Assembly (NCBI GenBank): GCA_017474845.1
Contig: JAFVGS010000055.1
Coordinates: 1 to 32,091 of the forward strand
Direction: 5' to 3'
DNA from: Prevotella sp.
Lineage (GTDB): Bacteria > Bacteroidota > Bacteroidia > Bacteroidales > Bacteroidaceae
Length of the DNA stretch: 32,091 bases
In this document: piece by piece, positions 1 to 5,834 of the stretch
Numbering within the stretch: the stretch's first letter is position 1
How the letters are laid out: every line of letters starts with the position of its first letter
Notes under the pieces: model-generated
Seen by the model: only the letters and a program-made list of their open reading frames with translations
Databases searched by the model: none
Told to the model about the DNA's origin: nothing
Translations under genes and position numbers: made by a program

Positions 1-536
1 GTGCCCGCTTCGTTCGCTTCTGCGACGCCTTCAACATTCCCATCGTCGGCCTGGTCGACGTTCCCGGCTTCCTGCCCGGTACTGGTCAGGAGTACAACGC
101 CGTCATCCTGCACGGTGCCCAGCTGCTCTATGCCTACGGCGAGGCCACGGTGCCCAAGATCACCGTCACCCTGCGTAAGTCGTATGGTGGTTCGCACATC
201 GTGATGGGTTCGAAGCAGCTCCACACCGACCTGAACTACGCATGGCCCTCTGCAGAGATCGCCGTGATGGGTGCCTCGGGTGCCGCTGCCGTGCTCTATG
301 CCAAGGAGGCCAAGGCCAAGAAGGAGGCCGGTGAGGACGTGAAAGCCTTCATCGCCGAGAAGGAGGACGAGTACAACGAGCTCTTCGCCAACCCGTACCA
401 GGCCGCCAAGTACGGCTACATCGACGACGTGATCGAGCCTCGCAACACCCGCTTCCGCATCTGCCGCGGACTGGCCCAGCTCGCCACCAAGCGCGACGCC
501 CTGCCCGCCAAGAAGCATGGTAACATACCTATGTAA
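1..536 (+). CDS. mmdA: Methylmalonyl-CoA decarboxylase / propionyl-CoA carboxylase carboxyltransferase subunit, 3' part
   Basis: This is the C-terminal ~177 residues of an acyl-CoA carboxyltransferase. The 5' end lies outside the window and the frame begins at base 3. The family moves a carboxyl group between biotin and propionyl-CoA/methylmalonyl-CoA, joining the succinate-propionate pathway to biotin chemistry in the cytoplasm. Visible signatures are the crotonase-fold stretch [14 protein letters not shown], a glycine-rich [13 protein letters not shown] segment, [10 protein letters not shown], and the usual C-terminal [14 protein letters not shown] followed by a short tail. The next two genes (49-codon accessory protein and biotin carrier) form the usual operon for this complex. 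Mutase genes for the same pathway lie 25-30 kb away. The direction of the reaction (decarboxylase or carboxylase) cannot be read from this fragment. Confidence 0.93.
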   Translation, partial: ARFVRFCDAFNIPIVGLVDVPGFLPGTGQEYNAVILHGAQLLYAYGEATVPKITVTLRKSYGGSHIVMGSKQLHTDLNYAWPSAEIAVMGASGAAAVLYAKEAKAKKEAGEDVKAFIAEKEDEYNELFANPYQAAKYGYIDDVIEPRNTRFRICRGLAQLATKRDALPAKKHGNIPM

Positions 537-543
537 TTGACGA

Positions 544-566
544 TTGATAATTGATAATTGATAATT
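544..566. repeat. Tandem TTGATAA repeat (three 7-bp units)
   Basis: Three exact copies of TTGATAA fill the gap between the carboxyltransferase stop and the next ATG. The word TTGATAAT recurs in other leaders of this window (near 3598 and 3740), so it is probably a short intergenic word common in this genome and not a specific binding site. Confidence 0.6.
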
Positions 567-716
567 ATGAACAACGAGATTTATGCAGCAATTGCCCTTG
601 CGCTACATGAGCACTTCGGCAATAACGTTCACGACGCAGAGCCGGGCATCATAACCATCAGTGCACACCCCACTCAGTGGAACGGCTATGCGCAGACATT
701 CACACAACATCCGTAA
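567..716 (+). CDS. Small accessory protein of the methylmalonyl-CoA decarboxylase/carboxylase operon (49 aa)
   Basis: A 49-residue ORF starts at an ATG 30 nt after the carboxyltransferase stop and ends 14 nt before the biotin carrier ATG. It begins NNEIYAAIALALHEHFGNN and contains an ...ITISAHPTQWNGYA... segment. Bacteroidetes operons of this type commonly carry a short protein at this position with an 'E-AAIA-AL' helix followed by a 'WN' strand. It may be a structural or assembly subunit of the biotin-dependent complex; that role is inferred from context only. It has no membrane segment, so it is not a typical OadG-type gamma subunit. Spacing and the conserved-looking pattern support it as a real gene despite its size. 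Confidence 0.65.
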   Translation: MNNEIYAAIALALHEHFGNNVHDAEPGIITISAHPTQWNGYAQTFTQHP

Positions 717-730
717 CACAAGTTTTGAGT

Positions 731-1159
731 ATGAAAGAATATAAGTATACTATCAACGGTAATAAGTATGAGGTTGTGGTCGGTGACATCACGGATAACA
801 TCGCCACGCTGACCGTCAACGGTGAAGAATATACTGTAGAGATGGAGAAGCAGGCAGAGCCTGAGAAGAAAAAGCCTGTGGTGAAAGCCGCCACAGCCGC
901 CGCTTCCGACGACGCACCTGCAGCCAACAAGGCCGCCGTCAACAAGGCCAACGCTATCAAGGCTCCGCTGCCTGGTGTCATCACCGACATTCTGGTGGCC
1001 GAGGGCGACGAGGTGAAGGCCGGCGACACGGTGATCGTACTCGAAGCCATGAAGATGGCCAATAACCTCGCTGCCGAGAAAGACGGCAAGGTGACAGCCG
1101 TCTGCGTGAAGATCGGCGAGAGTGTCATGGAAGACGATGCACTGGTTGTGATCGAATAA
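731..1159 (+). CDS. Biotin carboxyl carrier protein of the methylmalonyl-CoA decarboxylase/carboxylase
   Basis: This 142-aa protein carries the biotin that shuttles CO2 for the carboxyltransferase encoded upstream. Residues 1-40 form a small beta domain (MKEYKYTINGNKYEVVV...). Residues ~41-75 are an Ala/Pro/Lys-rich flexible linker. Residues 76-142 are the biotinyl/lipoyl attachment domain with the classic EAMKM motif, biotinylated Lys at residue 108. The ATG at 731 is chosen over an upstream in-frame ATG at 677. The upstream extension would overlap the 49-aa gene and adds residues unlike the family, whereas MKEYKYTING is a standard N-terminus. It is the last gene before a terminator; no membrane beta subunit follows. 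Confidence 0.93.
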   Translation: MKEYKYTINGNKYEVVVGDITDNIATLTVNGEEYTVEMEKQAEPEKKKPVVKAATAAASDDAPAANKAAVNKANAIKAPLPGVITDILVAEGDEVKAGDTVIVLEAMKMANNLAAEKDGKVTAVCVKIGESVMEDDALVVIE

Positions 1160-1178
1160 CCTTTGCCCTCTATAATTG

Positions 1179-1213
1179 AACAGCCACGCGACTTTTTGTT
1201 GCGTGGCTGTTTC
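1179..1213. terminator. Hairpin terminator between convergent genes
   Basis: An 11-bp perfect stem (1179-1189 with 1201-1211, AACAGCCACGC) encloses an 11-nt loop and sits just after the biotin carrier gene and just before the 3' end of the HU-like gene. The T-run is short on both sides, but the position between converging genes fits a bidirectional terminator. Confidence 0.7.
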
Positions 1214-1248
1214 CATAAATGGGACCCGCATTGCGAGCCCCATCTTCA

Positions 1249-2058
1249 TCAGTTAACGTCGTTGCCGCCGCCGTTGCTGCCACCGCCGCCGCTACCCTTG
1301 GTGAAGCTCTTGGAGCTCACCTCGCTCGACACACCGCCAATGGTGGCGATAGCCTTCACGGTAGCCGAGTCACTCAGGGTGAAGGGCTCACTGTAGAGCG
1401 TGCTCTCAGCCGTAGGCATGCTGCCGTCGGTGGTGTAGCTGACCTCCGCACCCTGCTCAGCCTGGATGCTCACCGAGGTAGTCTCGGTAAACGGGGTCGT
1501 GCCGGTGATCTCTGGGGCCATCACGGTCTGCGTCTGACTGCCGCCGTTCTGACTGGAACCGCCTTGGTTCTGCGAACCGCCCTGCTCGCCGTTCTCCTCG
1601 TCATCACCGTCTTCCTCGTCGGACTTGCCTGACAGCAGGCTCTTGATGTTGACAAAGCCGGCCTTCTTGATGAACTCGCGGCTCGAGAGGTTGTCCTCCT
1701 CCGTCTGGTCGGGCAAGAAGCGGATGTGAAGCGCCTTCAGGTGCTGGTTCACGTTGAACTCCGACTCCTTGTCGGCACCGCCCTTGGTACACTCACAGGT
1801 CAGATAGAAGGTGCCCAGTCCGGCAATCTTCACCTTCTTCGACTCCAGCAGCATCTCGAGCAGACAGGTCTTGAACTTCTTCATCACACCCTCCACCACG
1901 TCCTCAGTAAATACCGAGCCGTGCTCAGATATGTGCTTCGCAAGCTTAGACATGTTCAAAGTTTCGATACTCTTCAGTCGAGCGTACCACTTCCCATACA
2001 TCACGGACTCTGAGTCCTTGATGTCATTCTGATAAACTTCGTAAAGAATCTTACTCAT
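1249..2058 (-). CDS. HU/HIG-type DNA-binding protein with C-terminal chitobiase-like Ig domain
   Basis: 269 aa. Residues 1 to ~130 resemble the Bacteroidetes HU-related fold: an N-terminal extension, then an HU-like helical part (TLNMSKLAKHISEHGSVF...VVEGVMKKF) and a beta arm containing KKVKIAGLGTFYL. A linker of Glu/Asp, then Gly/Gln/Ser (~155-185), follows. Residues ~186-255 (PEITGTTPFTETTSVSI...VSYTTDGSMPT...ATVKAIA) match the CHB_HEX_C-type Ig-like domain. A Gly/Ser/Asn tail ends the protein. No signal peptide is seen, so it should act on DNA in the cytoplasm; the role of the Ig-like domain is unknown. The start is the only ATG well placed behind a clear promoter at 2119-2150. Confidence 0.8.
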   Translation of the reverse strand: MSKILYEVYQNDIKDSESVMYGKWYARLKSIETLNMSKLAKHISEHGSVFTEDVVEGVMKKFKTCLLEMLLESKKVKIAGLGTFYLTCECTKGGADKESEFNVNQHLKALHIRFLPDQTEEDNLSSREFIKKAGFVNIKSLLSGKSDEEDGDDEENGEQGGSQNQGGSSQNGGSQTQTVMAPEITGTTPFTETTSVSIQAEQGAEVSYTTDGSMPTAESTLYSEPFTLSDSATVKAIATIGGVSSEVSSKSFTKGSGGGGSNGGGNDVN

Positions 2059-2118
2059 GGTATAAGATTATTAAGTAAAACATAATCCAGGTCAGGATTT
2101 TCTTGCCTTTCTTGGGTA

Positions 2119-2150
2119 CAAAGATACAAAAATTATTCGAAACCTCCAAA
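2119..2150 (-). promoter_or_regulatory. Bacteroidetes-type promoter of the HU-like gene
   Basis: Read on the minus strand: TTTG (2150-2147), a 20-nt spacer, then TATCTTTG (2126-2119). This matches the -33 TTTG / -7 TAnnTTTG promoter of Bacteroidetes and predicts a leader of roughly 55 nt before the HU-like start at 2058. Confidence 0.7.
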
Positions 2151-2200
2151 CTTTTCAGACATTATTTTACTAAATATTGTTAACTATTTTGGCCTGTTTT

Positions 2201-2266
2201 GACGAGATTACGGCTCGTCGATGGTGAGATTACGGCTCACTGCCAATGAGATTACGGCTCACTAAC
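2201..2266. repeat. Three tandem 22-nt hairpin repeats sharing an ATTACGG loop
   Basis: Units begin at 2201, 2223 and 2245. Each has the loop ATTACGG (2207, 2229, 2251: an exact 22-nt period) enclosed by short complementary arms. The arms are GACGAG/CTCGTC, GTGAG/CTCAC and TGAG/CTCA. The arms of unit 1 differ from units 2-3 but remain paired. A degraded fourth partial copy (GGCTCACTGCC) follows. Confidence 0.75.
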
Positions 2267-2319
2267 CAGGCTCACTGCCACTGATTGTCGATGATGTATT
2301 TGTCATGTAGAATGTCAAG

Positions 2320-2428
2320 AGCCCCGGTTGCTCCGGCAAGCGACTTATGAAAATAGAAGCACTTTTAAGCTCCGCTTCAGATGGATAGCCCCGGTTGGTC
2401 CGGCAAGCAAGGCCACAAAAGCGGAGCT
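2320..2428. repeat. Direct repeat pair with 67-nt period plus 10-bp inverted repeat
   Basis: A ~20-nt word beginning GCCCCGGTTG occurs at 2321-2340 and again at 2388-2407 with one mismatch. AGCTCCGCTT (2368-2377) and its perfect reverse complement (2419-2428) flank the second copy and could form a stem. No reading frame explains this; it is non-coding repeat material. Confidence 0.6.
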
Positions 2429-2432
2429 CCTT

Positions 2433-2498
2433 TGTAACAGAGGGACGGTTCTTTTGTTACACCGGCCGATATAACAAAAGAACCGTCCCTCTGTTACA
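2433..2498. repeat. 27-bp perfect palindrome (REP/MITE-like hairpin)
   Basis: Bases 2433-2459 are the exact reverse complement of 2472-2498, with a 12-nt loop. The arm contains AGGGACGGTTCTTTTGTTA. Short palindromes with a GGGAC core occur as dispersed repeats in many bacterial genomes and some such families are moved by REP-associated tyrosine transposases; that link is inference here. No poly-T run follows, so a terminator role is not obvious, although it lies 62 nt beyond the 3' end of the LacI gene. Confidence 0.8.
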
Positions 2499-2559
2499 GG
2501 TTCTCTCCCAATCCACGATCTTTACATCGGATTCCTTTGACGGGTGGATGTCGAATTAA

Positions 2560-3579
2560 TCAATGTCGGGCAGAGGACTCACGGATAATGACCTTCTGGG
2601 AAACAATCTCCCGGTAGATCTTGCGATCGCCGCCAATGTTCTTCAGCAGCAGGCGGCAGGCGGTCTGTCCCATCAGCCGTGACTGGTCTTCGATGGCAGA
2701 GAGCTTGGGGGTGACGTACTGGGCATGGACATCATCGGTGAAGCCTATCAGCGCGACATCGTCGGGGATGCGCAGGCCTAACTGCTTGATGGCGGTAAAG
2801 GCGGCGAAGGTGATGATGTCATTGAAGGCGAGGATGGCATCCGGACGGTGATCACTCTGTAACAGGCGGAGCGTAGCGTCGAGAGCCCAGTCGTAGTCGA
2901 TACGCTCGCAGACGACGAGCTCACGGTCAATAGGGATACGGTTCTCACGCAATGCCTCCAGATAGCCATGCTTACGACGGCGCACCATATCGAGGTGGTT
3001 CGGTCCCCCTATGAAAGCGATGCGACGGCTGCCCGTATCGATAAGATGCTGGGTGGCCTCCTGGGCAGCGACATCGCCATTGGCAGTAACGCTGGAGAAT
3101 TTCTCCGGCAAGCAAGTACGTCCCAGAAACACCAGGGGGATATCCATCTGTGAAATCTCCTCAAAGTGGCTGTAGTCTGTAGTGTTCTGCGACAGGCAGG
3201 CGACGATGCCCTCGACATGGAGGCCGATAAAGTTGTCGATAACGCGTACTTCGGCTTCACTCTGCTCGTGAGTATTGGCACTGATGATGGAATAGCCGCT
3301 CTTGGCCGCCTCATCCTCAATACCATCAAGAACAGAGGAATAGTAGTGGCTCACGAGGTTTGGCACAACGACACCAATCACCCTCGGCGCTTCTTTGCGC
3401 AGACTCTGGGCAAAGGGATTGGGACGGTAGTTCAGCTTACGCGCCAGCGCCTTTACGCGCTCCTGCATCTCCTGACCGATCTCAGGTGAACTGCGCAGGG
3501 CCCTGCTCACTGTGGCGATACTCACGCCCAACTCCAGGGCGAGATCCTTCAAAGATATACGACGTTTTCCGTTAGCCAT
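2560..3579 (-). CDS. LacI/GalR-family transcriptional regulator
   Basis: 339 aa. The N-terminal helix-turn-helix and hinge (ISLKDLALELGVSIATVSRALRSS, residues ~8-31, then NYRPNPFAQSLR) are typical LacI. From about residue 65 a periplasmic-binding-protein-like sensor domain follows (VIGVVVPNLVSHYYSSVLDGIEDEA, then DAILAFNDIITFAAFTAIKQLG and DVALIGFTDD). The length is normal for the family. It should bind a sugar or sugar-derived effector and release or bind an operator near AAACGTTT. Its own promoter contains such a site over the -33 element, and an identical 11-mer lies at 24270, after the GH3 beta-glucosidase gene. The effector cannot be predicted. Confidence 0.93.
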   Translation of the reverse strand: MANGKRRISLKDLALELGVSIATVSRALRSSPEIGQEMQERVKALARKLNYRPNPFAQSLRKEAPRVIGVVVPNLVSHYYSSVLDGIEDEAAKSGYSIISANTHEQSEAEVRVIDNFIGLHVEGIVACLSQNTTDYSHFEEISQMDIPLVFLGRTCLPEKFSSVTANGDVAAQEATQHLIDTGSRRIAFIGGPNHLDMVRRRKHGYLEALRENRIPIDRELVVCERIDYDWALDATLRLLQSDHRPDAILAFNDIITFAAFTAIKQLGLRIPDDVALIGFTDDVHAQYVTPKLSAIEDQSRLMGQTACRLLLKNIGGDRKIYREIVSQKVIIRESSARH

Positions 3580-3610
3580 GATTTATGAATGTATAGTTGA
3601 TAATCGGTTG

Positions 3611-3642
3611 CAAAGGTACATAATTTATCTGAATATCGCAAA
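3611..3642 (-). promoter_or_regulatory. Promoter of the LacI-type gene
   Basis: On the minus strand: TTTG (3642-3639), a 20-nt spacer, then TACCTTTG (3618-3611). Spacing and both boxes match the Bacteroidetes consensus. The predicted leader is about 25 nt. Confidence 0.75.
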
Positions 3643-3650
3643 CGTTTACG
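3637..3650. promoter_or_regulatory. LacI-type operator overlapping the -33 box
   Basis: CGCAAACGTTTACG is a 14-bp palindrome with one mismatched pair, centred on CG as in LacI/GalR-family operators. The -33 TTTG of the LacI promoter lies inside it, so binding would block the promoter and give autoregulation. Confidence 0.6.
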
Positions 3651-3704
3651 TGGTTTTTTGCATTTTTTCTTGCCTCTCACCCCCTACCTGTCACCTCTTT
3701 TTTG

Positions 3705-3712
3705 TACCTTTG
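3705..3712 (+). promoter_or_regulatory. -7 box TACCTTTG on the plus strand
   Basis: TACCTTTG matches TAnnTTTG and points away from the LacI gene. No good TTTG box lies at the expected distance, so support is partial. The only thing downstream on this strand before a terminator is an ~86-nt AT-rich stretch. Confidence 0.4.
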
Positions 3713-3716
3713 CAGC

Positions 3717-3803
3717 AGAATTCAGAATGAGTAATGAATAGTTGATAATAAGTTAGTTAGAAAATGCGCCAAGACTGTCGTGATGACACTCTTGGCTTTT
3801 TTT
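3717..3803 (+). ncRNA. Candidate small RNA between promoter-like box and intrinsic terminator
   Basis: From the predicted start after TACCTTTG to the terminator T-run there are about 86 nt with no plausible gene (only a 4-codon ATG ORF). The terminator faces this strand and no plus-strand gene precedes it, so a short non-coding transcript would explain both signals. It matches no RNA family I recognise. Confidence 0.3.
3768..3803 (+). terminator. Intrinsic terminator, strong on the plus strand
   Basis: A 12-nt arm (3768-3779, GCCAAGACTGTC) pairs with 3785-3796 with one mismatch around a 5-nt loop, followed by seven Ts. On the minus strand it lies just past the LuxR-type gene, where it is followed only by GCGCATTTTC, so it may also stop that operon less efficiently. 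Confidence 0.8.
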
Positions 3804-3815
3804 ATAGTTTTGCCC

Positions 3816-4460
3816 TTAAATATAGTACTCTGCTGAATCGACAAGTCCGGCCCTGAGGGCGTACTTCGTGGCCTCATGGACGGTATTCACGCCCAATTTC
3901 CTGAAAATGTTCTTCCTGTGCGTATTGACGGTATGGAAACTGGAGAAACGCCGCTCGGCAATCTCCCTGGTGGTCATGCCCTGGGCAATGTCTTTCAGGA
4001 TCTCTGTCTCGGTACGGGTGAGACGGATGTCCTCAGCCATACGGTCCTGAGCCGGTGCCAGCAGGATCTCTGCCATACGCTGACAGATATACCGCTGACC
4101 ACGTGCAGCATAGCGGAGACATTCGCGGATCTCCGAGAGTGGCGAGTCTTTGAGCAGCACACTAAACAGGGAAGACATGGCGATGGCGCGACGAACGAAG
4201 TCTGACGACAGGTCAAAACTGAAAAGAATCCACTTTGCCAGCGGGAAACGCTCGTGCAGGATTTCCAGCTCCTCAATATCATTGATGTCGAAGAGCGTGT
4301 AGTCGAGCACCACGATGGCATCGCCGTGCTGCTTCAGTTGCTCTATCAGTTCTGTCTTGTCGGCAGCACGGCACACCTCAGCAACCGGCTCCTGATGCTC
4401 ACAGATGTACATCATGCCAGCACGGGTAATATCCTGATTATCAGCTAAAATGATATTCAA
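3816..4460 (-). CDS. LuxR/NarL-type response regulator
   Basis: 214 aa with an N-terminal receiver domain: acidic residue Asp7, probable phospho-Asp53 in VVLDYTLF, Ser81 and Lys104 at the conserved switch positions. A C-terminal LuxR helix-turn-helix (LTRTETEILKDIAQGMTTREIAERRFSSFHTVNTHRKNIFRKLGV, residues ~148-192) follows. It starts 16 nt after the inositol-3-phosphate synthase stop, in the same direction, so it is probably the last gene of the inositol-lipid operon. No partner kinase is adjacent; the nearest histidine kinase is at 10005-11255. Whether it controls the operon is unknown. Confidence 0.9.
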   Translation of the reverse strand: MNIILADNQDITRAGMMYICEHQEPVAEVCRAADKTELIEQLKQHGDAIVVLDYTLFDINDIEELEILHERFPLAKWILFSFDLSSDFVRRAIAMSSLFSVLLKDSPLSEIRECLRYAARGQRYICQRMAEILLAPAQDRMAEDIRLTRTETEILKDIAQGMTTREIAERRFSSFHTVNTHRKNIFRKLGVNTVHEATKYALRAGLVDSAEYYI

Positions 4461-4476
4461 TGCTCAACGTTCAATT

Positions 4477-5829
4477 TCAATCAATCTCTTCGTCGGCCTC
4501 GTAGCCTCCCATCTCACGGATGGCGTTCTTCAGCATGGTATACTGCTGGTAGAGGTTGTTCACGGCCTCCTCACCCTGCGTATAGTCGTACATCGGCGAC
4601 TTGAGGAAGAAACTGAGGAAGCGCTGGATGCCGTAGCGCCCGGCACGGGCAGCCAGATCTGAGAGCAGACATAGGTCGAGACAGAGGGGGGCAGCGAGGA
4701 TGGAATCGCGACAGAGGAAATTGATCTTCACCTGCATCGGATAACCCATCCACCCGAAGATGTCGATATTGTCCCAGCCTTCCTTGTTGTCGTTGCGAGG
4801 CGGATAGTAGTTGATACGCACCTTGTGGTAGTACTGCGTGTCTTCATCGTTACCATGACCGTAGAGGTCGGGCTGCACGTCAGGCTTGAGGATGGTCTCC
4901 AGGGTGGAGAGCTTCGACACTTCCTTGGTACGGAAGTTCTCCGGCTCATCAAGCACAAGGCCGTCGCGATTGCCGAGGATATTGGTGGAGAACCAGCCCG
5001 AGAGTCCGAGACAGCGGGTACCTATGATGGGCGCAAAGCCCGACTTGACGAGTGTCTGACCAGTCTTGAAGTCCTTGCCGGCAATGGGCTGGTGCATCTT
5101 CTCTGCCAGTTCCCACATAGCGGGAATGTCTACCGTCGTATTGGGGGCTCCCATGATGAAAGGCGCACCCTCGGAGAGTGCCGCATAGGCATAGCACATC
5201 GACGGAGCCACATGCAGACGGTCATCGGCCTTCATGGCTGCCTCAAGATCCGTCAGATGGTAATGGACGCTCTTCTCGACAGGTACATAGATCTCCGTGG
5301 AGGCAGCCCAGAGCACGACCAGACGGCTACAGCCCTTCTCCGTGCGGAAACGGCGGATGTCGTCGCGCAACTGCTCGACCATCTCCCAACGGGTTGGGAT
5401 CTGACGTTGACCATTGTACATTGAACATTTCATGTTGTCACCATTGAGCCGTTTGGCATAGTTATGATCGAAGGCGGCCTTCATCGGTACAATCTGTTCC
5501 AACTCGTCTCGCACAGGTTCGATGTCCTTTTCCTTCAACACCTCTGCATAGACGGCAGCCTGATAGGCATTCTGCGGATAGACATCCCAACAGCCGAACA
5601 CGATATCGTCGAGGCTGGCCAACGGAACAATATCGCTATATTTCAGATACTGTTTCGACGCTCCACGCCCCACACGGATCTTGTCATACTGTGTCATAGA
5701 GCCCACAGGCTTCGTCAGTCCCTTGCGGGTCATCAGCACGCCTGTCATGAATGTCGTGGCAACGGCACCGTTGCCAACTACCAGAATCCCCAGCTTTCCT
5801 TCTGCCGGTTTTACGTTTGTTTGATTCAT
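4477..5829 (-). CDS. ino1: Inositol-3-phosphate synthase (myo-inositol-1-phosphate synthase)
   Basis: 450 aa. It converts glucose-6-phosphate to inositol-3-phosphate with NAD in the cytoplasm, the entry step of inositol lipid synthesis. Seen are the Rossmann start ILVVGNGAVATTFMTGV (residues ~15-31), GCWDVYP, VVLWAASTEIYVP, GAPFIMGAPNTTVDIPA, the Lys-rich GKDFKTGQT active-site segment, and the C-terminal GMGYP-like part (FGWMGYPMQVKINFLCRDSILAAPL). The start is 5 nt after the HAD stop and the stop 16 nt before the LuxR gene. The stretch near residues 130-150 (MKCSMYNGQRQIPTRWE) is encoded by DNA rich in 'TTCAATGTACAATG' words typical of intergenic repeats and may be an insertion. Confidence 0.95.
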   Translation of the reverse strand: MNQTNVKPAEGKLGILVVGNGAVATTFMTGVLMTRKGLTKPVGSMTQYDKIRVGRGASKQYLKYSDIVPLASLDDIVFGCWDVYPQNAYQAAVYAEVLKEKDIEPVRDELEQIVPMKAAFDHNYAKRLNGDNMKCSMYNGQRQIPTRWEMVEQLRDDIRRFRTEKGCSRLVVLWAASTEIYVPVEKSVHYHLTDLEAAMKADDRLHVAPSMCYAYAALSEGAPFIMGAPNTTVDIPAMWELAEKMHQPIAGKDFKTGQTLVKSGFAPIIGTRCLGLSGWFSTNILGNRDGLVLDEPENFRTKEVSKLSTLETILKPDVQPDLYGHGNDEDTQYYHKVRINYYPPRNDNKEGWDNIDIFGWMGYPMQVKINFLCRDSILAAPLCLDLCLLSDLAARAGRYGIQRFLSFFLKSPMYDYTQGEEAVNNLYQQYTMLKNAIREMGGYEADEEID

Positions 5830-5834
5830 GTCGT

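Noticed and set aside
677-730. Upstream ATG start for the biotin carrier
   Set aside because: It overlaps the 49-aa gene and adds residues unlike the family; ATG at 731 fits.
686-1249. Long antisense frames over the biotin carrier gene
   Set aside because: They read the complement of a clear biotinyl protein and show no motif.
2201-2266. CRISPR array
   Set aside because: Repeats are only 22 nt apart with almost no spacers, and no cas genes are present.
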